A stretch of 37,411 bases of DNA from Verrucomicrobiota bacterium. GTDB taxonomy: Bacteria; Chlamydiota; Chlamydiia; Chlamydiales; 2-12-FULL-49-11. The stretch spans positions 85,189 to 122,599 of the forward strand of contig JAFEGE010000005.1 in the NCBI GenBank assembly GCA_018240105.1, in the 5' to 3' direction. The notes under the pieces are model-generated. The model was not told where the DNA came from. It made no database searches and was given only the letters and a program-made list of their open reading frames with translations. The translations under genes and the position numbers were made by a program. Positions 15,933 through 23,407 of the stretch are shown piece by piece; positions within the stretch are counted from its first letter, which is position 1, and each line of letters starts with the position of its first letter.

Positions 15933-16844
15933 ATGGCTCATCACCTTGGATTATCGACAAAGAATAAGTGGCAAATTATCCTAGGCTATTTTTGGATCCT
16001 AGTTGGCTGTCTTTTAGCAGCGCTTTCTATCCGAGCTTTCCTATACCCGAACCACATCATTGACGGTGGTATTATCGGTCTTTCGCTAATTCTAGGCCGC
16101 CTTTTAGGAGATAGCTACATCTCCATCTTCTTCTTTCTACTAAACGCCCCCTTTATCTATCTTGCCTATCGCTTTATTAGAAGAACGTTTGTGATTCAAA
16201 TGCTTGTAGCTCTTTTACTCTTTGCCATCTTCCTTGCTTTGTTAGAGCATATACCGACTTTTGTGGGTGATCCTTTAGAGATCATCGTTATTGGAGGAGC
16301 TATCCTTGGAATCGGTGTCGGATTAATTATCCGTTATGGCGGTTGCTTAGATGGTAGCGAAATTCTTGGCATCATTGCTAACAAGCGCTACGGCTTTACG
16401 GTTGGCCAAGTAGTCCTTTTCTTTAACTTTTTTGTCTTTGCTCTCTATGGCCTTATATTTTTAGACTGGCACATAGCCGTGCAATCTTTACTGACTTTCA
16501 TTGTGGCTTTTAAGATGATCGACCTTGTCATTGTCGGGCTAGAAGAGATTAAATCGGTCTCGGTGATCACGCAAAAGACAGAAGAACTATGCCATGCAAT
16601 TATCGATGAGATGGGCCTTGGCCTTACGATTACACAAGGTAGAGGCGGCTACTCTGGTGCGGAGAGAGATCTTTTACATATTCTAGTCGAACGTCTTGAT
16701 CTTGCAGATTTAAAGGACCTAGTACTGCACGTTGATCCTGAAGCTTTTATATCCGTTACAAATATCTACGAAGTGGTATACGGACAAAAGCCTAAGAAGA
16801 ATATTCGCAGTAAAAAACGATCGACTACCCGCCTCTTTAAATAA
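15933..16844 (+). CDS. YitT-family membrane protein (DUF161 plus DUF2179)
   Basis: The 303-residue protein has five to six predicted helices within residues 15-200, with family features: LSIRAFLYPNHIIDGGIIGLSLIL near the N-terminus and GLIIRYGGCLDGSEILGIIANKR. A cytoplasmic DUF2179 domain follows at about 220-290 (VSVITQKTEELCHAIIDEMG, then TQGRGGYSG). The C-terminus is basic. Function of the family is not established; transport has been suggested. The ATG was kept because the conserved part begins shortly after, though the ribosome site is poor. The gene is followed by the structured 16845-17124 region. Confidence 0.85.
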   Translation: MAHHLGLSTKNKWQIILGYFWILVGCLLAALSIRAFLYPNHIIDGGIIGLSLILGRLLGDSYISIFFFLLNAPFIYLAYRFIRRTFVIQMLVALLLFAIFLALLEHIPTFVGDPLEIIVIGGAILGIGVGLIIRYGGCLDGSEILGIIANKRYGFTVGQVVLFFNFFVFALYGLIFLDWHIAVQSLLTFIVAFKMIDLVIVGLEEIKSVSVITQKTEELCHAIIDEMGLGLTITQGRGGYSGAERDLLHILVERLDLADLKDLVLHVDPEAFISVTNIYEVVYGQKPKKNIRSKKRSTTRLFK

Positions 16845-16887
16845 TAGACCTCTTCTACGAATTAGTAGTCTTAAATTAGGATTTCTA

Positions 16888-17124
16888 GCGGCGATCTAGC
16901 CGCACCTTTCTATTACCTCTGTCATGGGAGCGATTAGCGGACGTGACAGCCGATGGCAAGATATCGAAAAAAGAAAGCGTTTTTTATGGTGAGGAAACTA
17001 TGTTGTACATGCGAATAGCCAAATAACCGCTTCGCGGTTATGATAAAAAGCGGTTTATTGCGTTGAGATCTTGCCCTATCAGGGGTTTGGGGAATTATAG
17101 CGGCTGCTAATTCCCCATTTTTTT
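16888..17124 (+). ncRNA. Candidate structured RNA or unusual 3' region after yitT
   Basis: The 357-base gap between yitT and the next gene (16845-17201) has no ordinary gene but many pairings: GCGGC/GCCGC (16888-16892 with 16999-free partner at 16899-16903); CTGTCATG with CGTGACAG (16919-16926 and 16942-16949); A6/T6 (16967-16972 and 16980-16985); a perfect 8-bp ATAACCGC/GCGGTTAT hairpin (17023-17041) whose 5' arm could alternatively pair with GCGGTTTATT (17050-17059); a long-range 10-of-11 pairing of 16955-16965 with 17065-17075; and the terminator at its end. Two mini-ORFs lie inside: 16924-16992 (22 codons) and 17000-17026 (8 codons, GAGG five bases upstream). I cannot match it to RNase P RNA, tmRNA, SRP RNA or 6S RNA. 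No clear promoter is seen. Confidence 0.4.
17089..17124 (+). terminator. Strong intrinsic terminator
   Basis: GGGGAATTA (17089-17097) pairs perfectly with TAATTCCCC (17108-17116), followed by A and seven T residues (17118-17124). It shows that plus-strand transcription (from yitT or from a separate RNA) reaches this point and stops. Confidence 0.88.
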
Positions 17125-17201
17125 ACACTTACTCTTATGGCATATGATCTGTTTAGATCAGCATTCCGTGTTTAGGAGTACTGTAGAATTGGTATTAGCA
17201 A

Positions 17202-18293
17202 TTAATTATCAGGCGTTCTTGGCGGTGGTGGCTCTTTAGGAAACGGCGGCGGCGTCTTTGGATCCTCTGTTTTAAAAAGAGGCTTGCGCGTTGGTGAGAC
17301 AGGGGTAGTAGGTGGAATACACTGTCTACATTCACGGTCTATAGCTTTCTGCGCAGGACCACCAAATTTTGAAAGGCTCTCTTTTAAAGCGCGGCTCATC
17401 GGTGGTGGCGTTTGGGATTTATCGTTAGTAGTCCCTTTACTTTGACTAGAAGATCCTGTATTTTTTGCGCTATCTCCTGATGTTTGAAGACTCTTCTCTG
17501 CTTCTTTTAAGTCTCTCTCTGCAGCTCTTATCTCTTCTAGCGCTTCCATGTCTTTGCGTCTCATGATTTTTTCTTGCGCTTCATCGATATTTCTCTCGGC
17601 TTGGCTTAAGTGACCAAAGGCTTTTTGCTCTTTTCCTGTGTTGCTATCAAGTTGTCTCTCATTTCTTAGACTTCTCTCTTCGACTTTAGAAGAATCATTA
17701 GATTTTACAGCATTACAAACAGTATCTGGATCGCTTTTTACGGCTCGCATCACCTTTTTCCAAAAATCAGCTTCCTCTTCTTTAGAAGGATTTACAGGCT
17801 TTGGACTATCTGGTGATAAAGGCACAGCTACCTCTGCATTAGGCTCACCACTAACAAAAAGGTAAGTAAAAAGAAGCGTTTCTAAAGGAGGTAAAAGCCT
17901 TTGTAAGCTCTCTACCTGTCTTTCAACCCCTCCCCTTTCTTGACGAGTTTTATCCCACGCTTGGAAAAGATCTAAAAAGCGATCTTTAACGCCACAATAA
18001 GCTTTTGGATAGTAGGGTAAATTTTCTGCAAGCTTCTCCATAGCGCGACTCATGGCCCCTTTTCGATCTACAATAAAGGGAAAGACCTCGCTAATTTTTT
18101 TCTTATCAAAAGAAAAAAGAAGAGCCATAATGCTTGCTTTTTGCTCCGCCAGACTCTCCATGTATGGATATAGATAGACGTTATTGCTTGGGGCGTTAAG
18201 AGGTCTATCTCTATACTGGCAATTGCTTAGCTTGCATTTGTATTGGCAGCTCTCGGAAGGTTTTGGAGAATCGCTTGAAGGCCTTTCTTGCAT
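17202..18293 (-). CDS. Hypothetical coiled-coil, proline-tailed protein; possible secreted effector
   Basis: I do not recognise this 363-residue protein. The N-terminal 30 residues are Ser/Pro/Cys-rich and polar with no Sec signal (a composition often seen in type III substrates). Residues about 40-150 are helical. About 220-275 form a charged coiled coil (AERNIDEAQEKIMRRKDM, then AERDLKEAEKSLQ). The tail of about 80 residues is rich in Pro, Ser and Thr and ends in repeated PPP clusters. AAGGA lies five bases before the ATG and overlaps the end of the small upstream gene, whose stop is two bases away, so the two form one unit. An effector role is inference from composition only. Confidence 0.7.
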   Translation of the reverse strand: MQERPSSDSPKPSESCQYKCKLSNCQYRDRPLNAPSNNVYLYPYMESLAEQKASIMALLFSFDKKKISEVFPFIVDRKGAMSRAMEKLAENLPYYPKAYCGVKDRFLDLFQAWDKTRQERGGVERQVESLQRLLPPLETLLFTYLFVSGEPNAEVAVPLSPDSPKPVNPSKEEEADFWKKVMRAVKSDPDTVCNAVKSNDSSKVEERSLRNERQLDSNTGKEQKAFGHLSQAERNIDEAQEKIMRRKDMEALEEIRAAERDLKEAEKSLQTSGDSAKNTGSSSQSKGTTNDKSQTPPPMSRALKESLSKFGGPAQKAIDRECRQCIPPTTPVSPTRKPLFKTEDPKTPPPFPKEPPPPRTPDN

Positions 18294-18295
18294 AA

Positions 18296-18451
18296 CTATC
18301 CTTTTTTCTTAGTAGAAGGCTTCTTATTGCAAGGACAATCTTTCTTAGAGCGGTCTGCTGAGGTTTTCTGTGGTTTTGCCTTTGTCTTTTTTTTACGTTG
18401 GAATAATTTCTCAAAAAGCGCCGGTAATTTGCTACGTTTTTCCTGAGCCAT
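18296..18451 (-). CDS. 51-residue lysine-rich protein upstream of the coiled-coil protein
   Basis: This short frame begins at ATG (18449-18451) with AGAGG eight bases upstream and ends in TAG two bases before the next gene's ATG. The product is strongly basic (about 17 lysines and arginines) and contains DCPCNKK, a possible metal-binding Cys pair. It has no signal peptide or membrane segment and matches no family known to me. Close packing and its own ribosome site suggest a real gene co-expressed with the coiled-coil protein. It could be a small partner such as a chaperone, but type III chaperones are usually acidic, so this is not a good fit. Confidence 0.6.
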   Translation of the reverse strand: MAQEKRSKLPALFEKLFQRKKKTKAKPQKTSADRSKKDCPCNKKPSTKKKG

Positions 18452-18500
18452 GGAATAATCCTCTCTATTTCTTTTATTACTATCTTACAAAAAGAGAGAC

Positions 18501-19391
18501 TTATACTGTAACGTGCTGATAATCAGACAAAATAGCGTAAAGGTATTCGGAGTAAGAACTCTTACTATGAAGATCTGCTAGATTACGCAGCTCTTCTCGA
18601 TTGATATAGCCTAACCGATATGCAATCTCTTCAATGCAAGCAATCTTTGTATGTTGCATCTCTTGCATAATACGCACGTAGGTAGAGGCTTTATGAAGGT
18701 CTTCAAAGGTACCAGAGTCAAACCAAGCAAAACCTTTAGAGAGTTTGACGACTTTGAGCTCACCTTTACGTAAGTAAGCATTATTGACATCGGTAATTTC
18801 AAGCTCACCACGACCGGAGGGGGTTAACTGCTTTGCGATCTCAATAACCTGATTATCATAAAAATAAAGGCCTGTTACCGCATAATTAGAGGGCGGTTTT
18901 TTAGGCTTTTCTAGAATCTCTAGAGGCTCTCCTCTCTCATTAAAACGGACAACACCAAAGCGCTCTGGGTTATTCACTTCGTAGCCAAAGATCACCCCAC
19001 CTCTCTCATCTTTATCGATAGCGCACAAGGCTTTGTCCAGATCCTCTCCATAGAAAATATTATCGCCTAAAATAAGAGCGACGCTCTCCCCTGCAATAAA
19101 TCCTTCTGCTACTAAAAAGGCATCTGCAATGCCACGCGGCTCCTCTTGGACACCATAAGAGATTTTAAGACCAAGATGAGAACCGTCTTCAAAAAGTGTC
19201 TGGAATCGGTATAAATCATGGGAAGAGGAGACGATCATCACCTCACGTACCCCTGCCATCATAAGAACGGCTAAAGGATAGTAGATCATCGGCTTATCAT
19301 AGACAGGCAAGAGCTGTTTACTCGTTACGAAGGTTAAAGGTTGTAGACGCGTTGCGCGCCCGCCAGAGAGAATAACGCCCTTTCTACTCAT
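18501..19391 (-). CDS. rmlA: Glucose-1-phosphate thymidylyltransferase (RmlA/RfbA)
   Basis: RmlA joins dTTP and glucose-1-phosphate to give dTDP-glucose, the first step of dTDP-rhamnose and other dTDP-sugars. Family motifs: VILSGGRATRLQPLT (usual GGSGTRL; here Arg12-Ala13 replace Ser-Gly), SKQLLPVYDKPM (Lys25), LILGDNIFYG (Asp110), EKPKKPPSNYAVTGLYFYD and AWFDSGT. It has full length (296 residues). It overlaps accC by eight bases at the end of a seven-gene operon. No rmlB, rmlC or rmlD lies in the window, so the product may feed another pathway or genes elsewhere. Confidence 0.92.
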   Translation of the reverse strand: MSRKGVILSGGRATRLQPLTFVTSKQLLPVYDKPMIYYPLAVLMMAGVREVMIVSSSHDLYRFQTLFEDGSHLGLKISYGVQEEPRGIADAFLVAEGFIAGESVALILGDNIFYGEDLDKALCAIDKDERGGVIFGYEVNNPERFGVVRFNERGEPLEILEKPKKPPSNYAVTGLYFYDNQVIEIAKQLTPSGRGELEITDVNNAYLRKGELKVVKLSKGFAWFDSGTFEDLHKASTYVRIMQEMQHTKIACIEEIAYRLGYINREELRNLADLHSKSSYSEYLYAILSDYQHVTV

Positions 19392-20745
19392 CTTTAAAAT
19401 TGCATCCTTCTTTTATCAAAGTGTCCACAAAAGTAATCGGGTATTCTCCAGAGAGAAACCTTTCATTTTCTAACATAAACTGGTGAAATGGAATTGTCGT
19501 ACGGACCCCTCCCACGTGAAACTCTTTTAAGGCGCGTTTAGCGCGAAGAATTGCTTCCTTTCGATCATGACCACGCACGATAAGCTTTGCAATCATGGAG
19601 TCATAATGCGGCGGGATCGTGTAACCTGGATAGCAGGCGCTGTCAATACGGACATGAGGGCCGCTGCTAGGAATAAAGTATTCAAGCTTGCCAGGGGAAG
19701 GGGTAAAGTTATTGTGTGGGTCTTCGGCATTCACACGAAACTGGATAATATGGCCGTTAAAAGTAACATCTTCTTGTTTTATGGTAAGCTTTTGGCCATC
19801 GGCCATACGGATCTGTTCACGAACAAGGTCGATACCTGTCAACTCTTCTGTAACAGTATGCTCTACTTGAATCCGTGTGTTTACTTCCATAAAATAGAAC
19901 TGCCCCTTCTCATCGAGAAGAAACTCTACCGTACCGACCGTATGGTAAGAGGCAGCTTTTGCAATACGAATGGCGGCCTCCCCCATCTTCTTACGCATAG
20001 AGGCTGACAAAAGAGGGCTTGGACTCTCTTCAATCAATTTCTGCCGTCTTCTTTGGATAGTGCAGTCTCTCTCCCCTAAATGGATACAGTGTCCATACTG
20101 ATCGGCAAGGATTTGGACTTCAATATGGCGCGGGTTAACAATCATCTTTTCTAAGTAAAGATCGGGGTTACCAAAAGATTTTTCCGCCTCCATTCTCGCT
20201 TGGGTAAACATGCGGACAAACTCCTCGCGATCCATAGCAATGCGAATCCCCTTTCCTCCCCCACCCGCAGTCGCCTTAATAAAGACTGGATAACCAATCT
20301 TATCGGCTTCTCTCATAGCCTCTTCTAGATCTTTTACAATACCGTTTGAGCCAGGAATAACAGGACATTTACTCTTTTTTGCAATCTCTTTAGCTTTCGC
20401 TTTATCCCCTAAAAGGGCGATCGCCTCTGGCGACGGGCCAATAAATGTGAGGTTAGAGCGCTTACAAATAGAGGCAAACTTAGCGTTTTCGCTTAAAAAA
20501 CCGTAACCTGGATGGACAGCGTCAGCACCTGTAATTTCACACGCCGCTAGAATATGGGGTATTTTCAAGTAAGAATTTGCGGCTAAAGCGCTTCCAATGC
20601 AGACAGCCTCATCAGCATGTAACACATGTAGAGACTCGCGGTCTGCTTCTGAATAGACCGCAACTGTGGAGAGGCCAAGATCGTGGCAGGCACGAATCAC
20701 ACGAACAGCAATCTCACCTCGATTAGCTATCAATACTTTCTTCAT
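19384..20745 (-). CDS. accC: Biotin carboxylase subunit of acetyl-CoA carboxylase
   Basis: AccC uses ATP and bicarbonate to carboxylate biotin on AccB, the first half of malonyl-CoA synthesis for fatty acids. Visible are the N-terminal MKKVLIANRGEIAVRVIRAC, HPGYGFLSEN, the ATP-grasp loop KATAGGGGKGIRI (161-166 GGGGKG), HLGERDCTIQRRRQKLIEE split over 222-240, and the catalytic EVNTRIQVEHTVTE (E287, N289, R291). The length, 453 residues, is normal. It overlaps accB by four bases (ATGA), so the two subunits are translationally coupled. Confidence 0.97.
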   Translation of the reverse strand: MKKVLIANRGEIAVRVIRACHDLGLSTVAVYSEADRESLHVLHADEAVCIGSALAANSYLKIPHILAACEITGADAVHPGYGFLSENAKFASICKRSNLTFIGPSPEAIALLGDKAKAKEIAKKSKCPVIPGSNGIVKDLEEAMREADKIGYPVFIKATAGGGGKGIRIAMDREEFVRMFTQARMEAEKSFGNPDLYLEKMIVNPRHIEVQILADQYGHCIHLGERDCTIQRRRQKLIEESPSPLLSASMRKKMGEAAIRIAKAASYHTVGTVEFLLDEKGQFYFMEVNTRIQVEHTVTEELTGIDLVREQIRMADGQKLTIKQEDVTFNGHIIQFRVNAEDPHNNFTPSPGKLEYFIPSSGPHVRIDSACYPGYTIPPHYDSMIAKLIVRGHDRKEAILRAKRALKEFHVGGVRTTIPFHQFMLENERFLSGEYPITFVDTLIKEGCNFKDE

Positions 20746-21227
20746 ACGATTTCAAAAAGGGGTTGGCCAAATTCTACAGGGCAGCCGTTCTGTACTAATA
20801 TCTTACGCACAATGCCCGAGCGATCCGATTTAATTTCATTCATAACTTTCATAGCTTCAATAATACAGAGAACATCGCCTTTATTCACACTTGCACCCTC
20901 ATTTGTAAAAGGCTTACTTTCAGGAGTTTCCGCCTGATAAAAGGTGCCAACCATCGGAGAGACAACGCAGTTAACAATTTCAATAGACTTTCTCTCATCC
21001 GCATCTTGGATCTCAGGGGGCTTACTTATATGGACAGCCTCTTTTTTAGGCGTTAAGGCCTGCACATGTGATAAAGGAGCGCATGCCGATGTGATAATCG
21101 GGGCTGTAGAGCCTCCCATCCCTTTTTCTAAGGTGATTTCAATCCCATTTTTTTCACGAATCGAAAGCTTTTGGACCCCCGATTTCTCTAAAATTAGGAT
21201 CAAATCCTTAACGTACTTTAAATCCAT
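20742..21227 (-). CDS. accB: Biotin carboxyl carrier protein of acetyl-CoA carboxylase
   Basis: AccB carries biotin between the biotin carboxylase and the carboxyltransferase. The C-terminal biotinyl domain (about 85-161) contains the biotinylation motif CIIEAMKVMNEI with Lys127, and the thumb region YQAETPESKPFTNEG. The N-terminal 35 residues form the usual helix-strand region and 40-80 a Pro/Ala linker. Two bases separate it from efp upstream and it overlaps accC downstream. Confidence 0.96.
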   Translation of the reverse strand: MDLKYVKDLILILEKSGVQKLSIREKNGIEITLEKGMGGSTAPIITSACAPLSHVQALTPKKEAVHISKPPEIQDADERKSIEIVNCVVSPMVGTFYQAETPESKPFTNEGASVNKGDVLCIIEAMKVMNEIKSDRSGIVRKILVQNGCPVEFGQPLFEIV

Positions 21228-21229
21228 CG

Positions 21230-21787
21230 TTATATCCTCTGTACATACTCATCTGTTTTAGTATCTACCTTAATGACATCGCCGTTTTCAATAAACATCG
21301 GAACTTCAATACGAGCACCCGTCTCTAAGATAGCTAGACGATTTGATGCAGCCATAGCATTCGAAGCATCTAGGTCCTCTGTTTTAACAATCATCAACTC
21401 TAAAAATTGTGGCACTTCGATAGAAAAGATCGTATCTCCATAAAAATGAGATAGAACGATAATCCCCTCTTTCAAATAATTCACTTTTTGCCCGATCACA
21501 TCTCCAGAAACTAAAATTTGCTCCAAAGTGTCAATATCTAAAAAGAGGTGCTGTTTTCCTTCCATGTATAGATACTCCAACCGTCTTTCGTTTAATTTCA
21601 CCTCTTCGACGGTCTGATCTAGTTTAAAATTTTTCTCAACAACCTCTTCTGTAATGAGATTCTTTAGTTTTGTCTTGATAAACGGCAACCCTTTGGCAAC
21701 CGTTACTTTAACAGAAGACTCTACGCGATAGATTTTATCATCGAGGGAAAGGGTCATTCCCGGCGTGATTTGATTACTAGTTGTCAT
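21230..21787 (-). CDS. efp: Elongation factor P
   Basis: EF-P binds ribosomes stalled at proline runs between the P and E sites. The 185-residue protein has the three-barrel layout: an N-terminal KOW-like domain with the tip KVTVAKGLPFIKTKLKNL, where Lys32 is at the position of the modified lysine (here AKG, not the usual GKG), then RLEYLYMEGKQHLFLDIDT, then the C-terminal domain ending in NGDVIKVDTKTDEYVQRI. From memory it resembles the second EF-P of Chlamydia more than the one next to accB there. It overlaps the HAD gene by 11 bases. Confidence 0.95.
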   Translation of the reverse strand: MTTSNQITPGMTLSLDDKIYRVESSVKVTVAKGLPFIKTKLKNLITEEVVEKNFKLDQTVEEVKLNERRLEYLYMEGKQHLFLDIDTLEQILVSGDVIGQKVNYLKEGIIVLSHFYGDTIFSIEVPQFLELMIVKTEDLDASNAMAASNRLAILETGARIEVPMFIENGDVIKVDTKTDEYVQRI

Positions 21788-22439
21788 ACACTATATTCCT
21801 CAGTTCTTGCAGATCATCTATGACAAAGTCAGGAAGATCTAAATATTTAGTTTGGTTACAGCCTCGTCCACGGCGGATATGGACAGTTTTGCATCCGAGT
21901 TTTTTTGCATCATATAGATCGTTTTCAATCTTATCCCCGATAACAACCATCTCTTCAAAATCTTTATGACACACCTCTTTTAGCTTTTCGTAATAGGCTC
22001 CCTTTTTCTCTTCTTCTGGGACGATATATACAGCCTCAAAAAAGCTCTCTTCTAGCTTATATAATTGGAGCTTTTCACGCTGTAAAAGAGGCGATCCCAT
22101 CGTTACAAGCGCTAAAAGGTGACTCTTTTTTAATTCCTCTAGAAGAAGAATTTCCTCTGTAAGTGCTTTAGCTTTACTAACTTTTAAGGGACCTCTGTAG
22201 AGAGCCTCTACTGCATAGAGATACCCCTCTTCGCTCCTATTGTCAAAAAATTCCTTTAAAACAGCCTTTGTACTCTCTTTTTTCTTATGTAGAGCCAAAA
22301 GCTCTGTAAAAAGTGCCTCTTTCTCTCCCTCCAGATACCCCATCTTAAGGCAATCTTCTACAACCCAAGAAAGCCTTTGTGGGGTAAGCTCCTCAGAGGT
22401 TGGAATCAAAGTATCATCTAAATCAAAGATGAGTAGCAA
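21777..22439 (-). CDS. HAD-superfamily hydrolase
   Basis: The 220-residue protein has HAD motif I FDLDDTLIPTSEE (nucleophile Asp6 and Asp8), a helical cap at about 20-90, motif II near LVTMGSPLL, and motif III-IV VVIGDKIENDLYDAKKLGCK with the paired acidic residues for magnesium. It is a small-molecule phosphatase of unknown substrate. It starts inside the 3' end of the yvcK gene (22-bp overlap) and ends inside efp, so it is an integral part of the operon. A phosphoglycolate- or sugar-phosphate-phosphatase role beside rpe would be reasonable but is inference. Confidence 0.88.
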   Translation of the reverse strand: MLLIFDLDDTLIPTSEELTPQRLSWVVEDCLKMGYLEGEKEALFTELLALHKKKESTKAVLKEFFDNRSEEGYLYAVEALYRGPLKVSKAKALTEEILLLEELKKSHLLALVTMGSPLLQREKLQLYKLEESFFEAVYIVPEEEKKGAYYEKLKEVCHKDFEEMVVIGDKIENDLYDAKKLGCKTVHIRRGRGCNQTKYLDLPDFVIDDLQELRNIVYDN

Positions 22440-23407
22440 GGCTCGTCCACCTTCATAATAATTTTTGTCAGGACATCGGCAAGTTTTTTAGAGTCGTGTC
22501 GAATCAAATTCCGTTTCATCAAATCCTTACCAAAGGTCTCCACCATTTCACCAAGAAGAGGGAGCGCTATGACCCTCTCATCTGCCATATCATTTTCTAC
22601 AAGCTCCCCCTCTTCACGATAGCTATCTATGAGCTCTTGTGGTGGGAGCTGGTTGTTTACAACGATATAATCAAATACATCGGTCCCTAAAAAGCGCACC
22701 ATTTCGTTGAGATAGTCGCTAACTTTAAATTTTGTTGTCTGTCCGCGCCGATTCATCAAATTCACAACAAAGATTTTGGTCGCCTCTGATTTTACAATAG
22801 CCTCAACAACCCCCTCTACGAGTAAATTAGCAATAAGAGATGTATGAAGACCACCAGGGCCTATAACAATCGCATCTGCATTGAAGATCTCATCGATAGC
22901 GTGCGGATTTGCCGTTGGATGCGGCTCTAAAAAAATGCTCTTGTAACCCTTATCGATCTCTTGCGAAAGATAGATCTCCTTCTCCCCCTCCAGAACTTTT
23001 CGGTTGTTTAAGACCATCTTTAAACGCACTTGTTGCGTCGTTACAGGGATGACTTTGCCGCGGATGTTTAAAATTTTACCAAGCTCTTCTACAGCTTTTT
23101 CAAAACTGCCAGTCACCTTTTCTAAAGCCGAGAGAAAAATATTTCCGAAGCTATGGCCCATAAGGCTACCATTTTCAAAGCGGTAGTTCATAAGATTGCG
23201 CATTAATCTAGAAGAGTTCGATAAGGCTACAACACACTGTCTTGTATCGCCTGCCGGAAGAACGCCAAGTTCATCCCGTAAAATACCGGTACTACCACCA
23301 TCATCTGCCATAGAAACGATCGCAGAGATATCTAAATTATAGTGCTTGAGCCCTCGAAGAACTACGAAATTTCCGGTTCCGCCACCGATCGTACAGACCT
23401 TTTTCAT
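22418..23407 (-). CDS. yvcK: YvcK/CofD-like gluconeogenesis factor
   Basis: YvcK proteins bind nucleotide-sugars and are linked to gluconeogenic growth and cell-wall control in Bacillus. The 329-residue protein opens with CTIGGGTGNFVVLRGLK and has SMADDGGSTGILRDELGVL, PAGDTRQCVVALS, GHSFGNIFLSAL and VIGPGGLHTSLIANLLV, all family signatures, at the usual length. Its first codon overlaps the stop of rpe (ATGA). It has no usual place between rpe and efp in Chlamydia as far as I recall. Confidence 0.93.
   Translation of the reverse strand: MKKVCTIGGGTGNFVVLRGLKHYNLDISAIVSMADDGGSTGILRDELGVLPAGDTRQCVVALSNSSRLMRNLMNYRFENGSLMGHSFGNIFLSALEKVTGSFEKAVEELGKILNIRGKVIPVTTQQVRLKMVLNNRKVLEGEKEIYLSQEIDKGYKSIFLEPHPTANPHAIDEIFNADAIVIGPGGLHTSLIANLLVEGVVEAIVKSEATKIFVVNLMNRRGQTTKFKVSDYLNEMVRFLGTDVFDYIVVNNQLPPQELIDSYREEGELVENDMADERVIALPLLGEMVETFGKDLMKRNLIRHDSKKLADVLTKIIMKVDEPCYSSLI

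Noticed and set aside
17000-17026. Attenuator leader peptide
   Set aside because: It has a ribosome site and is followed by hairpins and a terminator, but no plus-strand gene lies downstream for more than 7 kb, and its codons are not biased to one amino acid.
16845-17201. RNase P RNA, tmRNA, SRP RNA or 6S RNA in the gap after yitT
   Set aside because: GAGGAAA, CCGATGGC and GCCAAATA resemble parts of RNase P RNA, but the order is wrong and the ACAGAA and GTAAACTCC-type core blocks are missing. There is no tRNA-like end for tmRNA and no SRP GGAAG loop. I leave it unnamed.
18211-18414. Minus-strand 67-codon frame overlapping the small basic gene
   Set aside because: It overlaps both the 51-residue gene and the coiled-coil gene in another frame. 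The 51-residue frame has the better ribosome site and ends just before the next ATG.
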